Source of the DNA: JAOEGB01 sp041262585
GTDB taxonomy: Bacteria; Actinomycetota; Actinomycetes; Streptosporangiales; Streptosporangiaceae
Assembly: GCF_041262585.1 (NCBI RefSeq)
Contig: NZ_JBGCBZ010000012.1
Coordinates: 62,001 to 126,000 of the forward strand
Length of the DNA: 64,000 nucleotides
Reading direction: 5' to 3'
Each line of letters opens with the position of its first letter. Position 1 is the stretch's first letter. A program made the translations under genes and the position numbers. Below the pieces are notes generated by a model, which was not told the DNA's origin, made no database searches, and worked only from the letters and a program-made list of their open reading frames with translations. This document shows, in pieces, positions 47,008 through 57,226 of the stretch.

Positions 47008-49179
47008 ATGGATTTGGACCGGCTCGCAGGCGGCGCGCACCACGACCCGCACTCGATACTCGGCGCCCATCCGGGCCCCGACGGCGTGACGATCAGGACG
47101 TTGCGGCCGTTCGCCGAGAAGATCGAGGCGCTGGTCGACGGCGAGACGCACGAGCTGGCCCATGTCGCCTTCGGAGTGTTCGAGGTGACCCTCCCCGGAA
47201 TCGACAAGATCCCCGACTACCGGCTGCGGATCACCTACCCGGGGGCCGAGCCGTACGAGACGGGAGACCCGTACCGGCACTGGCCGACGCTTGGTGAGAT
47301 CGACCTGCACCTGATCGGCGAGGGGCGGCACGAGCGGCTGTGGGAGGTGCTCGGCGCGCGGGTGCTCCGCCACGAGGACACCGACGGCACCGCCTTCGCC
47401 GTGTGGGCGCCGAACGCCCAGGGCGTGCGGGTGATCGGCGACTTCAACCACTGGAACGGCGGGGCGCACCCGATGCGCTCGCTCGGCCGGTCGGGCGTGT
47501 GGGAGCTGTTCATCCCCGACATCGGGCCGGGCGCCCCGTACAAGTTCCAGATCCTCGGCATGGACGGCGTGTGGCGGGAGAAGGCCGACCCGATGGCCCG
47601 CCGCACCGAGGTGCCTCCGGCGACCGCCTCCATCGTGGAGCGGTCGGACTATGGCTGGCGGGACGACGAGTGGATGGCGGCCCGGCCCGCCCGCGACGCC
47701 CTCGCCGAGCCGATGAGCACCTATGAAGTGCATCTCGGCTCCTGGCGGCCCGGCCTGTCCTACCGGGAGCTCGCCTCCGAGCTGGTGGCGTACGTCAAGG
47801 ACATGGGCTTCACGCACGTGGAGTTCCTGCCGGTGGCGGAGCACCCGTTCGGCGGGTCGTGGGGCTACCAGGTGACGTCCTACTACGCCCCGACGTCGCG
47901 CTTCGGCTCCCCCGACGACTTCCGGTATCTGGTCGACGAGCTGCACCAGGCGGGCATCGGGGTGATCGTCGACTGGGTCCCGGCGCACTTCCCCATGGAC
48001 GAGTGGGCCCTCGCCCGCTTCGACGGCACGCCGCTCTACGAGCACGCGGACCCGGCCCGGGGCGAGCACCCGGACTGGGGCACCTACGTCTTCGACTTCG
48101 GCCGCCGGGAGGTCCGAAACTTCCTGGTCGCCAACGCCGTCTACTGGCTCAGGGAGTTCCACGTCGACGGGCTCCGGGTCGACGCCGTGGCGTCGATGCT
48201 CTACCTCGACTACTCGCGCCGTGAGGGCGAGTGGACGCCCAACGTCTACGGCGGCAGGGAGAACCTGGACGCGATCGAGTTCCTCAAGGAGATGAACGCG
48301 GTCAGCTACCGCGAGGCCCCCGGGATCGTCACGATCGCGGAGGAGTCGACCGCGTGGCCCGGCGTGTCCCGGCCCGTGCACCTCGGCGGGCTCGGCTTCG
48401 GCTTCAAGTGGAACATGGGCTGGATGCACGACACGCTCAACTACCTGGCCCACGAGCCGATCTTCCGGCAGTACCACCACCATCAGATGACGTTCTCCCT
48501 GATGTACGCCTACTCGGAGAACTTCGTGCTGCCGCTCTCGCATGACGAGGTCGTGCACCTGAAGGGGTCGCTCCTGGCCAAGATGCCCGGCGACGAGTGG
48601 CAGCGCTTCGCGGGTTTGCGGGCGCTGTACGCGTTCATGTGGGCGCACCCGGGCAAGCAGCTTCTCTTCATGGGCGGCGAGTTCGGCCAGGGCTCCGAGT
48701 GGTCGGAGGCGAAGGGCCTCGACTGGTGGGTGCTCGACTTCGACTTCCACCAGGGCGTGCAGCGCCTGGTGAAGGACCTGAACCGGATTTATCGTGAAAC
48801 GCCCGCCCTTTATTCGCAGGACTACACGCCGGACGGGTTCCGCTGGATCGACGCCGACGACGCGCCGGGGAACGTGTTCTCCTTCCTGCGGTCCGGCTCG
48901 GACGGCTCGGTCCTGGCCTGCGTCGCCAACTTCTCCGGCGGCCCCCATGAGGACTACCACCTCGGCCTGCCCTTCGGCGGCACGTGGGAGGAGGTCCTCA
49001 ACACCGACGGGTACGAGTACGCCGGCAGCGGGGTGGGCAATCTCGGCTCGGTCGAGGCGGTGGATGTCCCCCGTCACGGCCTGCCGTACTCGGTCAGGCT
49101 CCGCGTCCCGCCCCTGGGCGCCATCTGGCTCAGGAACCCCGGCACGGCCGACGACATCCCCGCCACCGAGGAGAGTTGA
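47008..49179 (+). CDS. glgB: 1,4-alpha-glucan branching enzyme
   Basis: A 723-residue GH13_9 branching enzyme with duplicated N-terminal CBM48-type domains (HHDPHSILGAHPGPDG, then FAVWAPNAQGVRVIGDFNHW). The nucleophile is D392 in GLRVDAVASMLYLDYSR, and TIAEESTAWPGVSRP carries the acid. It completes the GlgE pathway, adding branches to the glucan built by GlgE. It starts 86 nt after mak. Confidence 0.97.
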   Translation: MDLDRLAGGAHHDPHSILGAHPGPDGVTIRTLRPFAEKIEALVDGETHELAHVAFGVFEVTLPGIDKIPDYRLRITYPGAEPYETGDPYRHWPTLGEIDLHLIGEGRHERLWEVLGARVLRHEDTDGTAFAVWAPNAQGVRVIGDFNHWNGGAHPMRSLGRSGVWELFIPDIGPGAPYKFQILGMDGVWREKADPMARRTEVPPATASIVERSDYGWRDDEWMAARPARDALAEPMSTYEVHLGSWRPGLSYRELASELVAYVKDMGFTHVEFLPVAEHPFGGSWGYQVTSYYAPTSRFGSPDDFRYLVDELHQAGIGVIVDWVPAHFPMDEWALARFDGTPLYEHADPARGEHPDWGTYVFDFGRREVRNFLVANAVYWLREFHVDGLRVDAVASMLYLDYSRREGEWTPNVYGGRENLDAIEFLKEMNAVSYREAPGIVTIAEESTAWPGVSRPVHLGGLGFGFKWNMGWMHDTLNYLAHEPIFRQYHHHQMTFSLMYAYSENFVLPLSHDEVVHLKGSLLAKMPGDEWQRFAGLRALYAFMWAHPGKQLLFMGGEFGQGSEWSEAKGLDWWVLDFDFHQGVQRLVKDLNRIYRETPALYSQDYTPDGFRWIDADDAPGNVFSFLRSGSDGSVLACVANFSGGPHEDYHLGLPFGGTWEEVLNTDGYEYAGSGVGNLGSVEAVDVPRHGLPYSVRLRVPPLGAIWLRNPGTADDIPATEES

Positions 49180-49387
49180 CGCCGCGTCGGCATCATGCTT
49201 GGGCGCGAAGAATTTCGGTTCCGGGCGGGGCTTGGTGTTCACGGTGCCCACTGAGCCTGCTTGCAACCTGAGCAGGCCCTTCACCAGCCTGGATGCTTGA
49301 TCACGAGCATCAAATGGCCATTGTGACCCAACCGAAACCAATTCGGCTAGTTGCAAACAATCGGTAGAAACACCGTAAATTCACACT

Positions 49388-49411
49388 TACCTCCACGAGA
49401 TCACGGAGGTA
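49388..49411 (+). promoter_or_regulatory. Hairpin that would sequester the amine-oxidase ribosome binding site
   Basis: TACCTCC (49388-49394) pairs perfectly with GGAGGTA (49405-49411) around a 10-nt loop. GGAGG is the only clear Shine-Dalgarno for the GTG at 49415, so folding would block initiation. A possible promoter lies just upstream (TTGCAA about 49351, TAAATT about 49375, spacing 19). Confidence 0.55.
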
Positions 49412-49414
49412 CGT

Positions 49415-51007
49415 GTGAGCTACACCAGAAGAAGCTTCCTGACTGCGGTCGGCGCGACCGGCGGCGCGGGAGCACTACTGGCCACCATGGGGGCACTCGG
49501 CCTGGCCCCGACCGCTGAGGCGGCCACCAAGACCGCGTTCACCCCGCCCCAGCCGTCCGACTTCTCCCTAACCGGGCGGGCCGGCAAGAAGGTCGTCATC
49601 CTCGGCGCGGGCATCGCCGGCCTGACCACCGCTTACGAGCTGGGCAAGGCAGGTTACGACTGCACCTTGCTTGAAGCCCGGGATCGGGTAGGCGGCAGGA
49701 ACTGGACCATCCGTAATGGCGACCGGCTGACCGAGCTCAGCGGCGCCACCCAGACTGCCCGGTTCGCCCCGGAGACCTACATGAACGCCGGCCCGGCGCG
49801 GCTGGCGCAATGGATGGTCACCCTGGACTACTGCCGCGAGCTCGGCGTGCCCGTGGAGGTCTTCACCAACTCCAACGCCCAGGCGTACATCTTCCACGAG
49901 GCCGCCGGGATGACCGCCCCGGTCCGCTGGCGCACCGCCAAGGCCGATGTCTACGGATACATCTCCGAGCTGCTGGCCACGGCCACCGACGCCGGGGCGC
50001 TGAACGCCAAGCTCACTGCTCAGGACAAGGAACGGCTGCTGTCCTTCCTGTCCTCCTTCGGCGCCATCGGCGGAAAGTCGTCCGGGTTCGCCTATACGGA
50101 CAACTCACGCCGCGGCCACTCCGTCGACCCGGGTGCAGGCGACCAGGAGGGCACCCTGCTCGGCTCGGTCCCCTCCCTGTCCTCGGTGCTCGCCAGCGGC
50201 GTCGGGCAGCGATTCTCCTTCGAGTTCGGCTACGACCAGGCGATGCTGATGTTCCAGCCGGTCGGTGGGATGGACGCCATTCCCATGGCCCTGGCCAAGG
50301 CGATCGGCAAGCACCGGATCCACACCCAGTCCCGAGCCACCAAGATCACCAATCTGGAGACCGGGGTCGAGGTCGAATACCAGGACAAGAACGGCAAGAC
50401 CCAGCTGATCACCGCGGACTACTGCGTCGCCGCGATGCCGCCGCACATCCTCGCCCGTACCCCGCACAACCTCGGCGCCGACGTCCAGGCCGCGCTGGCG
50501 ACGCCCGTGCCGACCAACGCGGGCAAGATCGGCCTGGAGTACCGCCGCCGCTGGTGGGAGACAGACGAGAACATCTACGGCGGTGTCACCAACACCGACC
50601 TGGACTTGGGCACCCTCTGGTACCCATCCTCCGGCTACCACCAGAGCACCGGCCTGATCGTCGGCTACTACAACTTCGGCGCGCAGGCCGACGCCTACGC
50701 CGCCCTGTCCCACGCTGAGCGGGAGCGCCGCGCGGTCGAACAGGGCATGAAGATCCACGGCGCCAAGTACCGAGACGAACTCAAGTCATCGATGTCCATC
50801 GCCTGGAAGCTCCAGCCGCATATCGAGGGCGCTTGGGTCTCCTGGCCCTCGCGCGAGGGCGCCTACCAGCTACTCAACCGCCCGGCGGGCCGCGTCCACT
50901 TCGCCGGCGACTGGCTGAGCTACATGATCGCCTGGCAGCACGGGGCGATCGAATCGGCCCGTAAAACCGTCACCGAGCTGCACCAGCGGGCGCTGAAGGA
51001 GTCATGA
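49415..51007 (+). CDS. Tat-exported flavin amine oxidase (L-amino-acid-oxidase-like)
   Basis: A 530-residue FAD oxidase with a twin-arginine signal (SYTRRSFLTAVGATGGAGAL, ending AEA at about residue 34), the FAD motif VVILGAGIAGLTTAYELG, EARDRVGGRNW, and the C-terminal GRVHFAGDWLSYMIAWQHGA. It should release an imine, ammonia and peroxide outside the cell; the substrate amine or amino acid is not known. It is a clear paralogue of 29688-31253. It is coupled to the RidA gene by an ATGA overlap. GTG 49415 has GGAGG 5 nt upstream, inside a hairpin. Confidence 0.9.
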   Translation: MSYTRRSFLTAVGATGGAGALLATMGALGLAPTAEAATKTAFTPPQPSDFSLTGRAGKKVVILGAGIAGLTTAYELGKAGYDCTLLEARDRVGGRNWTIRNGDRLTELSGATQTARFAPETYMNAGPARLAQWMVTLDYCRELGVPVEVFTNSNAQAYIFHEAAGMTAPVRWRTAKADVYGYISELLATATDAGALNAKLTAQDKERLLSFLSSFGAIGGKSSGFAYTDNSRRGHSVDPGAGDQEGTLLGSVPSLSSVLASGVGQRFSFEFGYDQAMLMFQPVGGMDAIPMALAKAIGKHRIHTQSRATKITNLETGVEVEYQDKNGKTQLITADYCVAAMPPHILARTPHNLGADVQAALATPVPTNAGKIGLEYRRRWWETDENIYGGVTNTDLDLGTLWYPSSGYHQSTGLIVGYYNFGAQADAYAALSHAERERRAVEQGMKIHGAKYRDELKSSMSIAWKLQPHIEGAWVSWPSREGAYQLLNRPAGRVHFAGDWLSYMIAWQHGAIESARKTVTELHQRALKES

Positions 51008-51621
51008 TGAGAAAGCTCGCCGCCCTCGCGGCCGCCGTCGTCCTGGTGTCCGGCGCCGGAGCCGCCGACGCCGCCACGCGCGGCGCCCCCCGCCCGCACG
51101 ATGTCACCCCGATCCTGCCGCCGGGGCAGACCAACCCATCCATCGCCGACGGCGTGATCGTCGGCTCGAACGTCGCCACCTACACCGCCAGCGGCCTGGG
51201 CCCTGCCGTGGCCAACCCGGCCGCGCCTGCCAACAGCCCGGAACGCTACGCCCCGGCCACCCTCCAGCCGGGAGTCACGCTGACTGAGGCGCAGGCCCTG
51301 GGGGTTCTGTCGCGGATCAAGGACAACCTGGCCGTCGCCGGGCTGGATCTGGACGATGTCATCTCCATGCGGGCCTTCCTGGCCAACCCGCCCGGCCAGG
51401 AAGTGGCCGACTTCGCCGGGTGGAACCGCGCCTACCGCCAGTACTTCGCCAATACCGACCTCGCCACCGGCGCGGTGATCCCGGTTCCCATGGGCACCGC
51501 CGCCCCCGCCCCACCCATCCTGGCCAACCCCGCCAGACCCGCCCGGGTCACCATCGAAGTGGCCAACCTGCCGGTCGCGGGCTGGCTGGTGGAGGTGGAG
51601 GTGGTCGCCGCCTACCGCTGA
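51004..51621 (+). CDS. Exported RidA family protein
   Basis: A 205-residue protein with a signal peptide (MMRKLAALAAAVVLVSGAGAADA) followed by a RidA/YjgF/UK114 domain (SRIKDNLAVAGLDLDDVISMRAFLAN, ARVTIEVANLPVAGWLVEVEVVA). RidA proteins hydrolyse reactive 2-imino acids to 2-oxo acids; an exported copy coupled to an exported oxidase suggests it consumes that oxidase's imine product. The conserved RidA arginine region is only partly recognisable. The start overlaps the oxidase stop by 4 nt. Confidence 0.88.
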   Translation: MMRKLAALAAAVVLVSGAGAADAATRGAPRPHDVTPILPPGQTNPSIADGVIVGSNVATYTASGLGPAVANPAAPANSPERYAPATLQPGVTLTEAQALGVLSRIKDNLAVAGLDLDDVISMRAFLANPPGQEVADFAGWNRAYRQYFANTDLATGAVIPVPMGTAAPAPPILANPARPARVTIEVANLPVAGWLVEVEVVAAYR

Positions 51622-51629
51622 GCCGTCCC

Positions 51630-51664
51630 GCGCCGCCGTACCTTCCAGAGGGGTACGGCGGCGC
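51630..51664 (+). terminator. Terminator after the oxidase-RidA pair
   Basis: GCGCCGCCGTACC pairs perfectly with GGTACGGCGGCGC (13 bp) around a 9-nt loop, 8 nt after the ridA stop codon. Confidence 0.8.
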
Positions 51665-51733
51665 AGCCACTCGTTTGGGCAGTCGGCCAGCCTGGGCGCC
51701 AAACTTCGACCACAACAGGCACCGCTCGACGGG

Positions 51734-53185
51734 TCAGGCCGCTGTCTCTTCCGGTACGGCTGTCGCGCGCACCGTCGTCAAGATCTCCTCGATGGCATCC
51801 ACGTCAGCCTCCGGGAACAAGGTTTCCGGACCTCCGGGCGACAACGCCGTGAAAGGCGGCTCGTAGAGCGCCGCGACCGACGAGACCGTTCTTCGCAAGG
51901 AAGTCGATCAGATACTTGACGAAGTGCAACTGGTTCGCCGTGAGATCCTTGCCCGCCTGGAAATGGTCGAACGCCTTCGCTGCGGCCTCCCGGTCGAGGC
52001 CGGTGAGGGAGCGGAGGAAGACGCCGAGCCCGCCATGCTCGTTCTTGGCTCGCTCGATGTCGTCCTCGGTGCCGAAGCCGTTTGTGATGAAGCGCGGCGA
52101 CCAGCTCGCGCAGCCGCTTACGCATGTTCTCCAGCATCGGCAGCGTGACGTCCTCCCACCACTGATCAGTGGTGAGGTCCTCAAGGAACTCCTGCTGCTG
52201 CCGGACGTTCGGGATGGTCAGGGTGGTCGGATCGAGCAGTGCCGAGGCAATCTCCTGCACCTGGGCGCGCAGCTTGAGGAAGTCCGCATCGGCCTGGGGC
52301 AGGGCGAGCTGAAGCCGCAGCGCGAGCAGGTCGAAAGCGCTTGGCCTCCTGGCTGTTGTCGTCCTCCCGAAACTGTGTGGGCAGCCCGGCCAGAGTCGCC
52401 GTGATCTCGGCGTGCTTGTCCAGGGTGATTCGGCCCGTTCTTGTCCTGGTTGGGACCGAACAGGTCGGGGCAGAGCCGGGTGCCCCGACCGATCATCTGC
52501 CAGTTTCGTCTTCGACCGCACCAGCTTGGCGAACACCAGGTTGACGACCTCGGGCACATCGATCCCGGTGTCGAGCATGTCCACGGAGATGGCGATGTGC
52601 GGGGCCTTGTCGCGCTCGGAGAATTTGTCGATCAGATTCTGGGCGAAAGCCTTCCGGTGGGTGATGACCTGGGCGAACTCCCCTCTGAATTCCGGGAAGA
52701 GCGCGTTGAAGCGCTCCGCGATGGACTCGGCGTGGTTGTTGTTCCGGGCAAAGATGATCGTCTTACCGAGACGGTCCCCGCCTTCAACCTTCGCGCCGTA
52801 CGTCATCAGCGTGACGAGCGTCTTGTCGATGGTGTCCTTGTTGAACAGGAACTTGTTGATCTCATCGACGCTGATCTCATCGGGGAAGTCGTCGTCCTCC
52901 GACCAGTCGATCGCGTCCCACTTCTCCTTGTCCTCATCTGAGAGGTCGTCGTACTTGATGCCGCCACGTTGGAACTTCAGCGGCACATCGACGGCGCGCG
53001 GAGCAACAAGGTAGCCCTCGGTCACGGCCTCTTCCAGGCTGTAGACGTCGGTGGCACGCCGTCTTCGAGGTGAAACAGCCGGTAGGTGTTCCGGTCGATC
53101 TCGTCCTTCGGAGTGGCGGTCAGCCCGACGAGCAGCGAGTCGAAGTATTCAAAGATCACGCCGTATTATCCATACAGGTCCACGC
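51734..53185 (-). pseudogene. Frameshifted, 5'-truncated type I restriction R subunit (HsdR)
   Basis: The translated pieces match the C-terminal two thirds of an HsdR helicase/translocase: VIFEYFDSLLVGLTATPKDE, then EGYLVAPRAVDVPLKFQRGG, SVDMLDTGIDVPEVVNLVFA, WQMIGRGTRLCPDLFG and a C-terminal specificity-interface domain ending PEADVDAIEEILTTVRATAV. At least five frameshifts (near 53055, 52510, 52435, 52340 and 51870, probably another near 52095) break it, mostly single-base gains or losses in short homopolymers; a TAA lies just before VIFEYF. The nuclease domain and N-terminus are missing. No hsdM or hsdS is nearby. Confidence 0.85.
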
Positions 53186-53214
53186 GCCTTCACCAGACCG
53201 ATCACTGCTACACC

Positions 53215-54513
53215 TCATGGGGTGCCGCTTGCGGGGCCGATGGCAAGGAGTTCGCGGAACTCGCCCACGGCGCGGCGATCCCGCTGGTCGAGGGGTACGG
53301 CACGCAGGACCATACGACCCGTTTCGATGATGTGGTGGCTGCGGTAGCCGGGTGCCAGGGAGCCGATCACGGTCGCCGCCTTGCGCGTGCCCTCATCGAC
53401 TCCGCCCTGGGCGACCGTGCACAGCGCCTCGTGGAGCCGGACATTGGCGCCGTACTGGTAAGTAGAGGTGAGCGTGAGCACATCGTCGCGTGCCCTGTCC
53501 GCCGCCCTCTCCTCGCCCGCACCGGCGTAGACCCAGCTCTCGGCGAAGTGAATCTGGTCAGCCTTCCAGAAGCCAAAGGAGTCCGCCGCGACGCCTGCCG
53601 ACGCCAGATCTAGCAGGTCGTTCAGCGTTGCCCGAGCCTCGTCGTGCCTGCCAAGCATCGTCAGGGCCTTGGCCCGGTTGGTCAGCACATCGACGGTGGG
53701 TCGGCCGGCGATCCCCTGGGCGCTATCGAGGAGGCGGAGAACCGTCTCCGGATCGCGCTGGCCGTACAGGCCGTGACCGGCCTCCTCGCCCCTGACCAGC
53801 AACCGCAGCCGCAGGTCTCCGGAGGCGTCAGCCGCGTGCCGTGCCGTACGCCACCAGCGCAGCGCGGCCCCGTGCTCACCCAACCTCGTCAGCGCGTTCG
53901 CGTACACGGATGCCATCGCCGCCGTGACCCGCTGCAACTCGGTCACATCGCTCGGCGAGGACACCTCCATCTGCCGCCGTACGGCCAGCAGGTCGATGAG
54001 GAGATCCGCCGCTACCTGGGCCGGAGGGCGGGTCCGCAGCGCGTACAAGTGATCACCGCAGGCGAGGTTCCAGTCCTCGATGCTCCGGGGCTCGCCGTCC
54101 ATGGCCATGTCGAGAAGCTGGCGCACCGACTCGTCCGCGGAGCCGCCGGTGAGCGCTCCGATTCCAATACTCGCCGCGGCCAACTGGAGCAGACGACGAC
54201 GCTCCATAAAGTCACCCTCATCATCATTTGACGTCTGAATCTTGGTCGCGGCTCGTAGCCGTTCCAATTCGGCCACCGATTCACGGAGTGCGACGAGAAA
54301 TCCCTCCGCGCCGAAGAACCCGTCCAAGCGCCGCACGGAATCGGCATGAGGCAGGCATTCCCCCCGTTCCCATCGTGCAATCCTGGACCAATCGGTAAGA
54401 GTCTCCTGCCCCACGGTGGTCAGAGGAACGTCACCGCGCATCCGGCGCAGCGCCGCACCGAACAGATGCAGCGGAGAAGCACTCGGATCGACCGGATTCG
54501 GCTTACGCGACAT
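53215..54513 (-). CDS. XRE-type helix-turn-helix regulator with TPR-like C-terminal region
   Basis: A 432-residue protein with an N-terminal HTH (LFGAALRRMRGDVPLTTVGQ, then DWSRIARWERGECLPHADSVRRLDGFF) and a long helical region of repeated TPR-like units. This architecture is common in actinomycetes and is usually paired with a small gene of unknown function. ATG 54513 has GGAG 4 nt upstream. The gene next to it on the opposite strand (54689-55054) is the likely partner. Confidence 0.85.
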   Translation of the reverse strand: MSRKPNPVDPSASPLHLFGAALRRMRGDVPLTTVGQETLTDWSRIARWERGECLPHADSVRRLDGFFGAEGFLVALRESVAELERLRAATKIQTSNDDEGDFMERRRLLQLAAASIGIGALTGGSADESVRQLLDMAMDGEPRSIEDWNLACGDHLYALRTRPPAQVAADLLIDLLAVRRQMEVSSPSDVTELQRVTAAMASVYANALTRLGEHGAALRWWRTARHAADASGDLRLRLLVRGEEAGHGLYGQRDPETVLRLLDSAQGIAGRPTVDVLTNRAKALTMLGRHDEARATLNDLLDLASAGVAADSFGFWKADQIHFAESWVYAGAGEERAADRARDDVLTLTSTYQYGANVRLHEALCTVAQGGVDEGTRKAATVIGSLAPGYRSHHIIETGRMVLRAVPLDQRDRRAVGEFRELLAIGPASGTP

Positions 54514-54688
54514 GCCGCTCCAATTGGCGAGGTTGGCTCCCTGATTCGGCCAGATCAAAACCCTTGGACGGGCTTTGATCCCGCCTCAGTATGGACCCGG
54601 AAACAGCCCCCTGGCCTCGAAAACAACGGACCCGCAGGCGTTCGCACCGCCGTACGGGTCCCTTGATCAGGAAACGGAGCCCTGACCC

Positions 54689-55054
54689 ATGACACACGAT
54701 AAAACGACACACGATAAAACCACGGCGCCGGCTACGGAATTCGCCGGGTGGCGAGTCATGAGAAGCGACACCGGGCGCTTCTGGGCCACCCGGGAGCGTC
54801 CCTTCTCTGCGGCGGCCCAGCGCGCGGGGGCCATGCGCACAGTCGACGGCGACGACCTCAGCGGTCGGCAGCCACAACGGCTGTGGCTCGATCTGATCCT
54901 CGCCTCCGACGACGAGCCACCCCGCGTGCATCTCCAACTCGATGACCTCCCCATCGCCACGCTGACCGCCGACGAGGCCCAGCGCCTCGGCCTCAACCTC
55001 ATCGCCCTCGCAACCCTGAGCGCGATGGAGAGCCCACCCTCCATCCGACCGTGA
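54689..55054 (+). CDS. Small hypothetical protein divergent from the XRE regulator
   Basis: A 121-residue acidic protein beginning with a tandemly duplicated THDKTT (a 15-bp direct repeat at the start of the gene). The rest (GWRVMRSDTGRFWATRERPF, then LWLDLILASDDEPPRVHLQL) is of a type often found beside XRE regulators in actinomycetes, but I know no function. TTGGAC and CAGTAT at about 54567 and 54590 give a candidate promoter. Confidence 0.65.
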   Translation: MTHDKTTHDKTTAPATEFAGWRVMRSDTGRFWATRERPFSAAAQRAGAMRTVDGDDLSGRQPQRLWLDLILASDDEPPRVHLQLDDLPIATLTADEAQRLGLNLIALATLSAMESPPSIRP

Positions 55055-55092
55055 CGTCGGCCCTCGCGCCGCCTGCGAGCCCCCACAAACCT

Positions 55093-55128
55093 CCCGCCTG
55101 CCGTACATTCCCCGTCCCGGCAGGCGGG
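55093..55128 (+). terminator. Terminator after the small gene
   Basis: CCCGCCTGCC pairs with GGCAGGCGGG (10 bp) around a 16-nt loop, 39 nt after the stop codon. The rest of the 311-bp gap to the chitinase gene holds its promoter and operator and nothing else recognisable. Confidence 0.7.
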
Positions 55129-55312
55129 CCATACTGTTTCTCCCGAGATCTGCGACGGCCCTGTGGTCTCTCGCATCCGAGGCGTGATGCCTGGCAAGTA
55201 CGTCTACGGCTTGCGTGATGCCGACGGCGCAAGGGGGGGCCGCACCGGTCGGCGCGGCGCGACGCCGCACCTTAGGGGAGGCTTAAGCGAAGGTTAACCC
55301 GGCACGAACCCG

Positions 55313-55365
55313 TTGACCGGAGGGTGAACGCTGCCTAGTGTTCACTACTAATAGGAAACTTTCCT

Positions 55366-55366
<1 letters not shown>
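55313..55366 (+). promoter_or_regulatory. Chitinase promoter and palindromic operator over the start site
   Basis: TTGACC (55313-55318) and TAGTGT (55336-55341) are 17 bp apart. TAGGAAA-C-TTTCCTA (55352-55366) is a perfect 7-bp inverted repeat that contains the AGGAAA ribosome binding site and ends on the A of the ATG. AGGAAA-N-TTTCCT palindromes are known as binding sites of ROK-type repressors (CsnR) of actinomycete chitosanase genes; by analogy this site would keep the gene off until chitin- or chitosan-derived sugars are present. Confidence 0.65.
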
Positions 55367-56940
<1,574 letters not shown>

Positions 56941-57039
56941 CCGGCCGAGCACCCTTCGGCCTCACGTGGATCCATCGACTCCAGCCGCGGTATCAGCCCA
57001 CCCCCCGGGCCACCTCGGCCGCCACTGACCGCGGCTGGC

Positions 57040-57071
57040 AAGGCCCCCGCGTCTCCGGACGCGGGGGCCTT
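57040..57071 (+). terminator. Strong terminator after the chitinase gene
   Basis: AAGGCCCCCGCGTC and GACGCGGGGGCCTT form a perfect 14-bp stem with a 4-nt loop, 100 nt after the stop codon. Confidence 0.9.
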
Positions 57072-57226
57072 CACATGTCTCCCGCAGCCTCCCGCGACAC
57101 AGCACCCCATCTCGTACGGCACAGCCTCTACGCCCACAGCCTCGGACGGCACGGCTCGAAAGCAGGCGAAAGCCGTACCAATCGGGAGGGGCGTCGATAG
57201 GGATACCGTCGCTTAAGGTGGCATTT

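Noticed and set aside
46969..49356. 795-codon open frame opposite glgB
   Set aside because: It runs antisense to a complete, motif-rich GlgB; long antisense frames are expected at this GC content, and its sequence is low-complexity Arg/Gly/Val.
53215..55054. Toxin-antitoxin pair formed by the XRE regulator and the small divergent gene
   Set aside because: The regulator is 432 residues with a TPR-like region, unlike antitoxins, the genes are divergent rather than co-transcribed, and the small protein has no toxin motif.
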